DNA from: Solirubrobacteraceae bacterium
Lineage (GTDB): Bacteria; Actinomycetota; Thermoleophilia; Solirubrobacterales; Solirubrobacteraceae
Direction of reading: 5' to 3'
NCBI GenBank assembly: GCA_030447505.1
Contig: JAUJOT010000001.1
Location: 476,295-540,294, forward strand
DNA: 64,000 nt
Shown: positions 7,842-16,752 of the stretch, one piece after another
Layout: each line of letters begins with the position of its first letter
Numbering within the stretch: the stretch's first letter is position 1
Position numbers and translations under genes: made by a program
Notes under the pieces: generated by a model
What the model was told of the DNA's origin: nothing
Database searches by the model: none
The model's input: the letters and a program-made list of their open reading frames with translations, nothing else

Positions 7842-8933
7842 TCAGATGTACCGGTAGAGGACGTCTCCGACTCGCGCCGTCACCGAGAGCGGAAGCCTCT
7901 GCCAGCCAGCACGTGCGATGCGCAGCGCCGGCGCCGCCGAACTCGCCACCCCTGCGGCGTCTTCTTCGAGCGGTGGGTCGTGATACCGATACAGCCGCTG
8001 AGGAACGGCCCCCCACTTCAGCTTGAACTGCGCCAAGCCGGGGTTCGCATCGGCGACCTCACCGAAGTCGTAGCGCCTGAAGCCGCGGCGCTGGGCCTCG
8101 TGGATCGCATGCCAATGCAGTGCATCGTTGGGCCGTAAGTGCAACTCGTCCTCGCGCCGCCCATTGAAGGCGAATACAACGGTCTGACTCGACATCAGAA
8201 AGATCGAGCCGGCGAGCAGATGCCGCGGCCGGCGCGCAGGCTGCTCCGCCAGCAACAGCTCCATCATCCCCGCTGGCTTCAGGACCTGCCACATCAGGCG
8301 GAAGAAGCGATATGGCCGCGGTGGCGCCACGTGATGGCGCATCGCCTCGAGGTAGAGCGGATACCAGGCGCGCAGGTCGTGCTCGTCCTGCGCGTGACGT
8401 ATCTCGACGCCGGACTTCGCTGCCTTGCCCACGGCGCGGCGGATGGTGCCGTGGTTGCGACTGCCGCCGAAGCGGAGCTCGGCTCTATCCTCCGGCAGCT
8501 CGAGCACGTATCCGGTGTCGCCCTCGACGCGTTGGAGGATGTCGTCAAGCACCTCGGCAGCGTCGGGCAGCGGCTTGAGCTGCAGCCGGATCCCGGCTGC
8601 GCGCGACCGCTCCGATGCCGCCAGGACCAGCGCGATGACGCCTTCGCGATGCGATGCGAGGGGTCCGCCGAGCGGTGAGCGGGGGAGTGACGCGAGCCGG
8701 GCCCCCGCGGCAACTCCCCCCAGCCTGAACGGCAGCCCTCGCGTGCGGCACAGCGGGAGGACGCCGACAACGTCGCCCCCGTCCTCGCACAGCAGGTTTA
8801 CGAAGCGGTCGCCGTAGTCGCTCGCCAGCACGCGCTGCCAGGCCGCGCGATGGTAGATCAGACCTTGGGGGTGGCCAGCGACGTATCGTTCCCAGCGTGC
8901 GTCGCTGGACGGATCGACCTCGATGACGCGCAT
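7842..8933 (-). CDS. FemAB/GNAT-like acyl- or aminoacyl-transferase (PF13480 type)
   Basis: A 363-residue protein of the double-GNAT FemAB-like group found in exopolysaccharide loci. Visible blocks are the N-terminal PQGLIYHRAAWQRVL, the mid-protein basic loop SRNHGTIRRAVGKAAKSG, and the C-terminal NDALHWHAIHEAQRRGFRRYDFGE followed by LAQFKLKWGAVP, which is the family's conserved last helix and strand. Family members transfer acyl or aminoacyl groups to sugar or peptide amines. ATG at 8933 is chosen by homology to the family start; the frame stays open to 9143 but that stretch is not protein-like. It is the last gene of the leftward operon, 190 bp after the decarboxylase-like gene. Confidence 0.8.
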   Translation of the reverse strand: MRVIEVDPSSDARWERYVAGHPQGLIYHRAAWQRVLASDYGDRFVNLLCEDGGDVVGVLPLCRTRGLPFRLGGVAAGARLASLPRSPLGGPLASHREGVIALVLAASERSRAAGIRLQLKPLPDAAEVLDDILQRVEGDTGYVLELPEDRAELRFGGSRNHGTIRRAVGKAAKSGVEIRHAQDEHDLRAWYPLYLEAMRHHVAPPRPYRFFRLMWQVLKPAGMMELLLAEQPARRPRHLLAGSIFLMSSQTVVFAFNGRREDELHLRPNDALHWHAIHEAQRRGFRRYDFGEVADANPGLAQFKLKWGAVPQRLYRYHDPPLEEDAAGVASSAAPALRIARAGWQRLPLSVTARVGDVLYRYI

Positions 8934-9123
8934 ATTTCTGCCGGTCTTGGTACCGCGGTGGTCGCCAGATTGGCGAGAGGCCGTCAGAGTACCGCGCTGC
9001 CCGTCCTGCGGCCGCGGCTGCCCGCGTTCTGCCACGCCTGGCGGCGTAGGATCTCCACCTTCAGTGGTGATCGTCGGTCCATTGCTTGCGCTCGCGCAAG
9101 GGGGCACATGCGGCTCGGCGCTC

Positions 9124-9963
9124 CTAGCTGCTGACCACCCCATAGGCAGGCGGTTCTGGCATCTCCCCCGGCGCGCGTTCGATCACCGCGACCACCGAGC
9201 CACCTGCGCGGACGCGATCGCCGGGAGCGACGAGCAGCCGCAGGTCCGGTCGCGCGGGCAGGACGAGGTCGACCTGAGAACCGAATCGGATCACGCCGAT
9301 TCGCTGCCCGAGCGCGACCTGTTCGCCCTCCTGCACGTAACTGAGAATCCTGCGCACCAGGCGCGACGCGATGAGGACGATGCCGACCTCGAGCGAGTCG
9401 TTACGTATCACCGTCGTCGCACGCTCGTTCCGTACGACGGCATCTTCACGCTTGAGCGACATGAACTGGCCGGCAAAGCGCCGTTGCAACGTCACCTCGC
9501 CCTCGACCGCGGCGCGGTTCACGTGCACGTCAAGAAAGCTGAGTGCGATACCGACCACGATCGCGTCGTCGCTCGATAGCCGCGTTCGGACCAGCTCCTC
9601 GAGCGAGAACTCGCGTCCGCCCTTGACGGAGGCCGGCAGGACGCCGCCGGACGACTGCTTCACGTAGATGACGGTTCCGTCAGCGGGGCTCACGACGACG
9701 TCGTCCCGATCGGGCGCCACGCGCTCGGGGTCGCGATAAAAGCGCCAGAGCACGATGAGCCCGGCAAGAGCGAGACCGCCGAAAAACACGAGCGATCCGG
9801 CGAGCAGCGGTGGCATTTCGATGGTGGCGAGCACGGCAGCAATCGTGACCGTCAGCGCGAGTACCACGAGCGCGCTGCGTCGGACGCCAAGCTCCCACTT
9901 CAAGGCCAGTAGCGACGCGGCCGTCACGGCCAGCGTTACGCCGAAAACGGCTGCGGCAAGCAC
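9124..9963 (-). CDS. phosphatidylserine decarboxylase-family protein (membrane-bound)
   Basis: A 279-residue pyruvoyl-type decarboxylase. Two or three N-terminal membrane helices (residues 1-22, 31-48, 52-72) are followed by the Psd core: SPADGTVI (92-99), DVHVNRAAVEG (145-155) with the conserved His, and RFGSQVDLVLP (226-236). The Gly-Ser pair at 228-229 is the expected self-cleavage site that creates the pyruvoyl group. GTG at 9963 begins 1 nt after the stop of the ATP-grasp gene. The family decarboxylates serine on phospholipids to ethanolamine; position inside a glycan operon suggests it may act on another seryl conjugate, or supply phosphatidylethanolamine as donor (inference). Confidence 0.85.
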   Translation of the reverse strand: MLAAAVFGVTLAVTAASLLALKWELGVRRSALVVLALTVTIAAVLATIEMPPLLAGSLVFFGGLALAGLIVLWRFYRDPERVAPDRDDVVVSPADGTVIYVKQSSGGVLPASVKGGREFSLEELVRTRLSSDDAIVVGIALSFLDVHVNRAAVEGEVTLQRRFAGQFMSLKREDAVVRNERATTVIRNDSLEVGIVLIASRLVRRILSYVQEGEQVALGQRIGVIRFGSQVDLVLPARPDLRLLVAPGDRVRAGGSVVAVIERAPGEMPEPPAYGVVSS

Positions 9964-9964
9964 C

Positions 9965-11143
9965 TCAGTACCCCTTTTGCACGATGAGGTAGGGCAGCAG
10001 CGCAGCTTCCGCGACGAACGGCAGCGGATCGTCGCGCGCCAGCACCGCCTCCGTGTCGAGACCGCGCAGCGATCGCAGATACGCCCGCAGGCCAAGCCTG
10101 CCGGCGGCGAGCTCGCGCAGGGCCGTCGGCGTGTCGGTCAGCAGCCTTATCCAGCGAACGCCGGCGCGCGCTCGCTGCGCCGGAGGGGGGGTCTCCCCCA
10201 TCTGGTCCGCGAACAGCAGCGCCGGAAAGTCGACTCCTGCGGCCGCCCCAAGCGAGTGATAGCCCCAGGTCCGGGCGTTGACGTCGAGCAACTTGTAGAT
10301 CCGGTCCCGCGGGTCGAACATGTACTCGAGCTCTACCAGCCCGTAATAGCCGATGTCCGAGAGGAACTTGGTCGACGGCTCCTCCAGCGCGGGGAGCTCG
10401 ACTGTCTCCACGAGCGTACTGGCCCGCCCGAACTGTGGCGGGTGTTGACGCAAACGGCGGACGGTCATGCTCGCCGCGGCACGACCGTCCTTGAAGAAGG
10501 CGCAGTAGGCGACGCGGTCGCGCCCCGTCCCGGGGATGAGCTCTTGGACGAGGATCTCCCCGGGATCGGTTATCGCGGCCGCCTCTCGGTAGGCCCGCAA
10601 GAGCTCATCGATCGTGTCGGCCCGCCAAGCCTTCGCTTTCGTCTCGTAGAAGAAGTGCTCCTTGATCGCTGGCTTGATCACGAGCGGCAGGTGCCGCGCG
10701 AGCGCGGGCAACTCAGAGGGATCGGACGGTTGCCACGTCCGGGGAGTGGGGATGCCAAGTGCTCGGGCACGGCCGTAGGTATTCCGCTTGTCCCAGGCCC
10801 ACTGGACCGCATCCCACTCCGGGGTCGGGATCCGGTACAGGCGCGAAAGCTCCGAGCGGTGACGGGAGCAGGCGGCGACGGTCTCCTCACGCGTGGGGAA
10901 GACCACCCATCCAGCGAGGCCCAGTCTACGACCCATCCCAAGCAAGGCTGCGACGCAATGCGACTCGTCGCGTAGATCGCGAACGCGGAGGTAGTGGGTG
11001 ACGTATCGCGAGAACCGCGCGATCGACGCCTCGTCATCGATCACGCAGACAGACGCGCCCCGCCGCCCGATGCTGCGCGCGATGGCGAGCCCCTGGTAGT
11101 CGCCCCCTACCACGACGGCGCCAGCTTGTCGGAGGTCCGTCAC
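9965..11143 (-). CDS. ATP-grasp ligase
   Basis: A 392-residue ATP-grasp enzyme of the carboxylate-amine/thiol ligase superfamily. The N-terminal pre-ATP domain (AVVVGGDYQGLAIARSIGRRG) is followed by the ATP-grasp fold with LPLVIKPAIKEHFF, EILVQELIPG, the acidic GLVELEYMFD and the metal-binding LLDVNARTWGYHSL. Substrates are not evident; the family joins a carboxylate to an amine at the cost of ATP. It lies 94 bp after a GT2 gene and 1 nt before the decarboxylase-like gene, so it is probably translated together with the latter. Confidence 0.85.
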   Translation of the reverse strand: MTDLRQAGAVVVGGDYQGLAIARSIGRRGASVCVIDDEASIARFSRYVTHYLRVRDLRDESHCVAALLGMGRRLGLAGWVVFPTREETVAACSRHRSELSRLYRIPTPEWDAVQWAWDKRNTYGRARALGIPTPRTWQPSDPSELPALARHLPLVIKPAIKEHFFYETKAKAWRADTIDELLRAYREAAAITDPGEILVQELIPGTGRDRVAYCAFFKDGRAAASMTVRRLRQHPPQFGRASTLVETVELPALEEPSTKFLSDIGYYGLVELEYMFDPRDRIYKLLDVNARTWGYHSLGAAAGVDFPALLFADQMGETPPPAQRARAGVRWIRLLTDTPTALRELAAGRLGLRAYLRSLRGLDTEAVLARDDPLPFVAEAALLPYLIVQKGY

Positions 11144-11237
11144 GATTGGCCTGATTGTATGGAGCGACGATCGGCTTGACCGCGGACACAGGCCGCCGGG
11201 TCATGTCGAGGAGGGCGACCGGACGACGCGCGCGACG

Positions 11238-12185
11238 TCAGCCGCGATCGGCGCTCCCGGTAGCGGTGAAGGCAGGACCGCCTCCCGGCAGCGGCGCCGC
11301 AGGCAGCGTGAGCCGCCCGCCGGCGAACGCACGGAGGCGCATTCGCTGCTCGTACTGAAGGAGCGCCGTCGCCCGTTCGTCCGCGAACTGCGGGCTGCCC
11401 TCGAGCCGCGCCTGTGCATAGCCTGCCAACAGAAGCAGGCCGCTCGCGACCGGGGGGCGCTCGACGAGCATGCGGTACACCGCGCGCACGAGCAGGAAGC
11501 TCGGCAGGTACCCCATGAAGTGGGTGCCACGCCCCTCCTCCAGCCGAGCCCGCCACCAAACCTGCTTCGATCCGCGCTGCTTGTAGTGCAGGAGGTGTAG
11601 CTCCGTCAGAACATGCACGCGCCAGCCGCGAGCGCGCGCCGCGTACTCATCGATCCCGTCCCACCCCATCGAGGCGGGCAGACCGCCGATGTCGTCCAGG
11701 CAGTCTGTACGGTACGCCTTGGCGACCCCGTTGACCGCGATCTGCTTGCCGGGATCGGTGCGCCACTGCTGGCCGTCATTGATCAGTGCGACGCCCCCGA
11801 CGACCCCCGCTTGCGGATCGTCAGCAAAGACGCGCGCCACCCACGCGAAGTAGTGGGCGGGAAGGAAGAGGTCGCCGTCGAGCTTGACCGTGACGTCCGG
11901 GCGTACGTCAAGGCGTCGGCGTCCGGCGTTGAAGGCGCGGACGATCGGGGCGCCTCGAGCGCGTGCGTGGTGCTCGTCGGAGTTGATGAGCTCGATCCAT
12001 TCGTGCTCCGCGGCGTACCGCGCTGCGATCTCGTGCGTGCCGTCGGTCGAGCCGTCGTCAACCACGATCCACTGCTGTGGACGGTGCGTCTGCGCGAGGA
12101 TCGATTCGGCGGTGCGCTCGAAGTCCGCTGCCTCGTCGCGTACAGGGGAGACAAGCGCGTACGTGGGCAGTGCTTCAGGCGACAT
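11238..12185 (-). CDS. glycosyltransferase family 2
   Basis: A 315-residue GT-A enzyme. The start YALVSPVRDEAADFERTAESIL leads into the nucleotide-binding IVVDDGSTDGTHEIA, then VTVKLDGDLFLP with the DxD metal site, and GWDGIDEYAARARGW. No membrane helices are clear except a weak C-terminal hydrophobic stretch. ATG at 12185 overlaps the upstream GT4 by 11 nt and has a GAGGAG-like site; an ATG-less extension to 12224 is less likely. It is part of the seven-gene leftward operon. It shows some likeness to the GT2 at 14207-15082 (both keep a KLDxDLxLP block), suggesting old duplication. Confidence 0.88.
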   Translation of the reverse strand: MSPEALPTYALVSPVRDEAADFERTAESILAQTHRPQQWIVVDDGSTDGTHEIAARYAAEHEWIELINSDEHHARARGAPIVRAFNAGRRRLDVRPDVTVKLDGDLFLPAHYFAWVARVFADDPQAGVVGGVALINDGQQWRTDPGKQIAVNGVAKAYRTDCLDDIGGLPASMGWDGIDEYAARARGWRVHVLTELHLLHYKQRGSKQVWWRARLEEGRGTHFMGYLPSFLLVRAVYRMLVERPPVASGLLLLAGYAQARLEGSPQFADERATALLQYEQRMRLRAFAGGRLTLPAAPLPGGGPAFTATGSADRG

Positions 12186-13383
12186 CCGCGATGAACTCCT
12201 CCGATCGGTCGAGATAGGCGTCAAGGGTGAACGACGCCGCCCGCGCCCGCGCCCTCACGGTTCGCGCGGCAGTCGCTGCTTGATCGGCGAAGACGGCGGC
12301 CACGGCGGCCGCGCACGCCGCCGCGTTCCCCGGCTCGAAGAGCAACGCGTGCTCGCCGTCGCGCAATCCTTCGGGGATCCCACCGGCGCGCGAGGCGACG
12401 ACGGGCACGCCGGCGAGGGCCGCTTCGAGAGCGACCAGCCCGAAGGTCTCGTGCTCGAGCGACGGCATCAACGCTACGCGCGCTCGAGAGAGGACGGCGG
12501 CCAGCCCCTCCGGAGAGAGGTGCCCCAAGTGCTCGACCTCCTGCGCGACGCCCAGCTCGCGCCCCACCGTGTCGAGCCTGCGGCGCATCGCCGGTGTGCA
12601 CGTGCCCGCGAACACGAGGCGGAGGTCCACGCCGTGGTCGCGCCGGACGTGGGCGAGCGTCTCCAGGGCGACCTCGGCGCCCTTGGCCGTCGTGACGCGG
12701 CCGATGTAGGCGGCCATCGGACGAGCGTCGGGTGCGTGCTGCACCGCGGCGAAGACGTCGGGACGCGGCGTTGCCGGATGGATGACGCGCTCGAGCATCG
12801 GATCGATCGCCGCCGGCACGCCGGCCTCCGTCCGTAGCGAGGCACTGGCCCACGAGATCGCGGCGGGGAACCGCAGGCCCGCGTCGATCCGCAGCGGCGG
12901 GAGGCGGTTCACCGCGCGGAGCAGGCGCGCCCACGCGCCGCGCGCGCCACACTCACCGGGCGTCAGGTGCCGAAGGAACCGATCTCCGCTCAGGAAGGCG
13001 CTGGCGTAGAAGAGCTCACTGAACCGGCAGATCACGGGCGCCCCGGCGGTGACGGCGATAGCGACGACTGATTGGGGCATCGACACGCCGTTGGAGACGT
13101 AGATGAGCTCTGGCCCGAAGCGCCCGAGGACGCGTCGCGCCTCCACCGCCCCCTGCAGCGCGGCGACGGGGGCCCGAAGGACCGCGCGATGTCGCCCGCC
13201 GCCCGCGAAGGGCAACGAGCGGAGAACGCCGGTATCAGGGGGGGCGGTGTCGCGCCGGAGGTCGGACGTCAGGACGAGAACGTCGTGGCGCAGCCGCAGG
13301 CGGTCGACGAGCGCCGCGCATTCGAGTTCGTAGCCGCCGAACGCGACCGGAGGGAAGAGGTCGGATAGCACGAGGATCCGCAT
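12175..13383 (-). CDS. glycosyltransferase family 4
   Basis: A 402-residue GT-B retaining glycosyltransferase. It starts with the typical MRILVLSDLFPPVAFGGYE, and has the sugar-nucleotide domain AYIGRVTTAKGAEVALETL and the E-x7-E-like block SLEHETFGLVALEAALAGVPVVAS. In thiol or glycolipid pathways (MshA, BshA, PimA) this family makes the first glycosidic bond, and here it sits next to a PIG-L deacetylase as in those pathways. Start is 2 nt after the PIG-L stop. Confidence 0.9.
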   Translation of the reverse strand: MRILVLSDLFPPVAFGGYELECAALVDRLRLRHDVLVLTSDLRRDTAPPDTGVLRSLPFAGGGRHRAVLRAPVAALQGAVEARRVLGRFGPELIYVSNGVSMPQSVVAIAVTAGAPVICRFSELFYASAFLSGDRFLRHLTPGECGARGAWARLLRAVNRLPPLRIDAGLRFPAAISWASASLRTEAGVPAAIDPMLERVIHPATPRPDVFAAVQHAPDARPMAAYIGRVTTAKGAEVALETLAHVRRDHGVDLRLVFAGTCTPAMRRRLDTVGRELGVAQEVEHLGHLSPEGLAAVLSRARVALMPSLEHETFGLVALEAALAGVPVVASRAGGIPEGLRDGEHALLFEPGNAAACAAAVAAVFADQAATAARTVRARARAASFTLDAYLDRSEEFIADVA

Positions 13384-13385
13384 GG

Positions 13386-14210
13386 CTACCTCGCCATCGG
13401 CCAGAAGACCTCGAAGCCGTGGATTCGCCGCTCGCTGAGCTGCCCGATCGGTCCCCGGTCGAGCATCGCGAACTGAGATCGGTACGTCCGCATCGCCGCG
13501 AGCTTCGCGGCAGCAACGCCGTCCTCGAGCGCGACCACCCGCGCGTGCGCGCCGTCGAGCGACGCTAGGTGCGCACCGCTGGCATGCCAGGAAACCTCCG
13601 GGTCCAGGCGGGGATGCGGCGGCTCGCCTGTGACCCAGTACGGCCATCCGAACTGGATCGCGTACGGCACATCGGCGTACAGCTCGACGGGGACGCCGGC
13701 GCCGCGCAGCGCAAGCGCGTAGGAGCGCACGAGCATGTGGTCGGGGTGCACGGTCCCGAGGACGGCCGGGGCCAGCACGAGCGACGCCGCCGGCAGTGCG
13801 GCGACCAGCGCCGCGTCAAACCGGCTCAGGCTCGGCGCCTGACGCGCCGAGCGGTAGGGATCGGCGGCGAAGGAGAGGGCGATCGACTGGCGCCCTGCCA
13901 ACGCGAGCGCCTGGCGGTCCTCGACCAGCCGCTCGGCCATCAGCGAGGCGGAGTCGTCGGCTCGGCACAGACGGTCCCAATGCGCCAACGTCCCTGCGGG
14001 GGGAGAGGCCGTGAAGACGTTGACCACCGTGACGTCGCGGTCGGCCGTCAGCAGTGACCAGCAATTGATCACGGCGTCGTCGAGGTGCGGGGAAAGGACG
14101 ACGGCGGGGGCCGCAGGATCGACCCGCAGGCGCGAGGTGAAGCCGCGGTCGCGAATCGCGCCCAGCGCCCTCCACGCATACCGCTCGAGCCGCTCGATCT
14201 GGCGCTTCAC
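13386..14210 (-). CDS. PIG-L family deacetylase
   Basis: A 274-residue zinc deacetylase of the PIG-L/MshB/BshB family, which removes the N-acetyl group from GlcNAc-containing conjugates. The zinc motif SPHLDDAV (Pro-His-x-Asp-Asp) is near residue 40, and the second metal ligand is probably in TVHPDHMLVR. GTG at 14210 overlaps the stop of the preceding GT2 by 4 nt (GTGA). A free amine made here would be the natural acceptor for the ATP-grasp or FemAB-like proteins coded downstream in the same operon (inference). Confidence 0.9.
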   Translation of the reverse strand: MKRQIERLERYAWRALGAIRDRGFTSRLRVDPAAPAVVLSPHLDDAVINCWSLLTADRDVTVVNVFTASPPAGTLAHWDRLCRADDSASLMAERLVEDRQALALAGRQSIALSFAADPYRSARQAPSLSRFDAALVAALPAASLVLAPAVLGTVHPDHMLVRSYALALRGAGVPVELYADVPYAIQFGWPYWVTGEPPHPRLDPEVSWHASGAHLASLDGAHARVVALEDGVAAAKLAAMRTYRSQFAMLDRGPIGQLSERRIHGFEVFWPMAR

Positions 14211-15082
14211 CGCGCGCGGCCCGCCAGGCGATCGCGCACCCGCCCGTACTGCGCGCGGCGCACGAACGCACGCACCTCGGTAGCGGCGCGGGGCTGGCGC
14301 CGCAGCGCGGCCGAGAGCCACCCCGCGACGTAGTTGACCGGTCCCAGGGGCGGCCTGCGATCGGCCAGCTCACGGCCGGCCAGCAGCATGGTCACCGGCA
14401 GCGGCTCGCCGAACGCGTAGGCGCACTCCCCCCAGCGACGGTGGGCACGCAGCAGGCCGTCGTATGCACCGCGAGGCCGCAGGTGCAGCGGGTCCCCGCC
14501 GGGAAGCGCGAAGCTCCGCGTCGTCCACCCGTGCAGCTGCGCGGTGAGCTCGTCGATCGTGTCCCATCCGAGGATCGGCGGGACGGGAGCGATCTGCTCG
14601 AAGCAGGCGCGGCGGTAGAACTTCGTCGCGCCGTGCACGTGGCACTCCCGCGCCGAGACGCGCCGTACGACGCCCGCCTCGTCGCGCTCAGAGAGGAAGG
14701 TGCCGGCGATACCGAGCGTCTGGTCCTCCTCCAGCCGTTCGAGCAGGTGACCCAGGGTGCACGGCGGCAACTCCAAGTCGGCGTCGAGCTTGGCGACAAC
14801 GTCCCACGCCAGATCCAGCCGCTCGACGCCCCACTGGAAGGCCAAGAACTCTGACGCACGCGCGAGCCGATCGCTGCTCCGGGCCTGTCGTGGGCGCTGC
14901 AGGACGCCGGCGTACGGGTGGTCTTCGGCGAAGGCGGCAGCGAGTCGGAACGAGTCGTCCTCTGAGCCGTCGTCGACGAGCAGCAGCCGATCCGGTCGGC
15001 GCTCCTGCGCCTCGATCGAGGACAGAAGCCGCCCGAGAACCTCCGCCTCGTTGAGGAAGGGAACGACGACAGCGAGTCGCAT
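14207..15082 (-). CDS. glycosyltransferase family 2, first gene of a leftward operon
   Basis: A 291-residue GT-A enzyme starting MRLAVVVPFLNEAEVLGRLL, with LLLVDDGSEDDS, VVAKLDADLELP (DxD) and ILGWDTIDELTAQ. ATG at 15082 is preferred over an upstream in-frame start at 15118, because the family begins at this motif. A C-terminal segment after residue 230 is hydrophobic and may associate with the membrane. The promoter should lie in the divergent gap 15083-15306. Confidence 0.87.
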   Translation of the reverse strand: MRLAVVVPFLNEAEVLGRLLSSIEAQERRPDRLLLVDDGSEDDSFRLAAAFAEDHPYAGVLQRPRQARSSDRLARASEFLAFQWGVERLDLAWDVVAKLDADLELPPCTLGHLLERLEEDQTLGIAGTFLSERDEAGVVRRVSARECHVHGATKFYRRACFEQIAPVPPILGWDTIDELTAQLHGWTTRSFALPGGDPLHLRPRGAYDGLLRAHRRWGECAYAFGEPLPVTMLLAGRELADRRPPLGPVNYVAGWLSAALRRQPRAATEVRAFVRRAQYGRVRDRLAGRAR

Positions 15083-15138
15083 CGAGCACGGAGCGTACTC
15101 AGGCGTAGCTCTGCCCAAGAGCCCGTCAACGGTCGGTC

Positions 15139-15185
15139 GACGTTCGTGCGACGCCCGCCAGCCGCAGGTGGACGTTCGTGCGACG
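15139..15185. repeat. 15-bp direct repeat in a divergent promoter region
   Basis: GACGTTCGTGCGACG occurs at 15139-15153 and again at 15171-15185, exactly 32 bp apart, which is about three helical turns. A third partial copy (GACGTTCTCG) follows at once. The repeats lie between the leftward GT2 operon and the rightward secreted protein and could be a regulator site. Confidence 0.45.
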
Positions 15186-15306
15186 TTCTCGCGAGGACAT
15201 CAAGAGCACGCCGACGCGGTCCGAATCACTGCCTCATAGGGGGCGCTGCCTCCACTTCAAGGACACGCCGCTGGCGCCCGCCCGGCGCCAAACGGGGAGG
15301 ACTCCG

Positions 15307-16623
15307 ATGTCGCCGAAGGCTCGACTTGGTGCTGCGCTGAAAGCCACTGTAATCGTGCTCGCCTGCGCCCCGGCTCACGGTGCCGTACGTTCCTCGGAGG
15401 CGGCGGCGGCATCGCCCGCGCGGAAGGCTGGAGTCGCGACGCCGCGAACGTCGGACAAGGGCTCCGCTGCCGCTCGACGCAGCGCCCGACGCGCGTGCAA
15501 GCATCACACTCGCCGTACAAACGGCTCCGCTGCCGCTCGACGCCGCGCCCGACGCGCGTGCGAGACGCGTCACATCCGTCGAGCCCGGCGCGCGCGCTCC
15601 ATCCGAATAGCGGCTCGTACGGCGGCCAGGAAGGACCGCACTGCGCCGCAGACCACGCTCCTGAACGGCCCGAGCGGGACGGTTGAGGGCACCAGCGCGA
15701 CGTTCACGTTCTCCTCCAACGAGGCCTCGAGCACCTTCGAGTGCAACGTCGACGGCAGGGGCTGGTACGGCTGCACGACGCCGAAGCAGCTCACCGGGCT
15801 GAGCGCGGGCCAGCATGTCTTCGGCGTGCGCGCTCGTGACCGGGCCGGCAACATCGACGCGACGCCCGTCTCACGGACCTGGACCGTCCGGCTGCCCGCG
15901 ACGAGCGATCCGACGGCGCCGACGACCTCTCCCACGACAGCGGACAGCGAGACGCCCGTGCAGCCCGCGCCCGCGCCGTCCACGAGCATGCTCTCGGCCA
16001 CGTTCGACGGCACCGACGCGCTCTTTGCGAGCGCCGGCGCCTTCTGGGACTTCCCGGACCTCGGGCTGAGCCAGAATCCGGACTGGTTCGCGGAGAGCGG
16101 CACGATGTACCGGCGCGCAGGCACCGGCTGGACCAATTCGCCGGTGTTCCGGATGTGGACTCGGCGCACGGATCTCGGCTTCACGAGGGCGGAGATGGAC
16201 GTCCGGTTCAACGGCTGGGCCGGCGGGACCGACGGTTGGCACGGGATCAACCTCTGGCTCAACCGTAAGCTCCAGACCCCGGGTCCGGGAGGGCGCATCG
16301 ATGACGGCGCGACCGAAGGCTATGTCCTGGACTTCCTCAACCGCGATGGCAACGTCTACATCATGAAGAAGGTCGGGGACACGTACCACATCCTCGCCAA
16401 GCGGCAGTGGACTCCGGCACGCGGGACGTGGTACCGCTGGGGCGGTCGTGTCGTCGACAACGGCAACGGCACGAGCACCCTCCAAGTGCTCGTCAACGGC
16501 CAGGTCGCCCAGCAGGTCACCGACAACGGCTCCGTCGGCGGGCCCCGGCTCATCGGTGGACGCGTGGGCGTCCGGTCCGACTACTCCGACGTCAACATCG
16601 ACAACCTCACGATCACGCGCTGA
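15307..16623 (+). CDS. secreted protein with basic repeats, Ig-like domain and lectin-like C-terminal domain
   Basis: A 438-residue exported protein. It has a signal peptide (LGAALKATVIVLACAPAHGA) and an Arg/Ala-rich linker with a repeated GSAAARR-ARRAC unit (residues about 55-105). A bacterial Ig-like domain of the type common in Solirubrobacterales follows (113-198; FECNVDGRGWYGC, LSAGQHVFGVRARDRAGN). After a Thr/Pro linker comes a 210-residue domain (226-438) that looks like a concanavalin-type beta-sandwich, with WHGINLWLNRKL and NVYIMKKVGD, perhaps polysaccharide-binding or lyase-like. That last domain is duplicated as the next gene. GGGGAGG just before the ATG fixes the start. It probably acts on or binds extracellular glycan (inference). 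Confidence 0.75.
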   Translation: MSPKARLGAALKATVIVLACAPAHGAVRSSEAAAASPARKAGVATPRTSDKGSAAARRSARRACKHHTRRTNGSAAARRRARRACETRHIRRARRARSIRIAARTAARKDRTAPQTTLLNGPSGTVEGTSATFTFSSNEASSTFECNVDGRGWYGCTTPKQLTGLSAGQHVFGVRARDRAGNIDATPVSRTWTVRLPATSDPTAPTTSPTTADSETPVQPAPAPSTSMLSATFDGTDALFASAGAFWDFPDLGLSQNPDWFAESGTMYRRAGTGWTNSPVFRMWTRRTDLGFTRAEMDVRFNGWAGGTDGWHGINLWLNRKLQTPGPGGRIDDGATEGYVLDFLNRDGNVYIMKKVGDTYHILAKRQWTPARGTWYRWGGRVVDNGNGTSTLQVLVNGQVAQQVTDNGSVGGPRLIGGRVGVRSDYSDVNIDNLTITR

Positions 16624-16752
16624 GACGCGGCGCCGTCCATCCGCCGCACCGCCTGCTCGCCCTGACTGCAGCCGGGGGCAGCGTCTGACCAGACAGGAGC
16701 CGAGCTGTCATCCCGCGACAGAGCAGAATCTCCGGGCACGGGCTCCTGTGCC

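Noticed and set aside
15124-15134. GTCAACGGTCG resembles an IS21 tip
   Set aside because: Only 11 bp match, with no transposase or second tip nearby.
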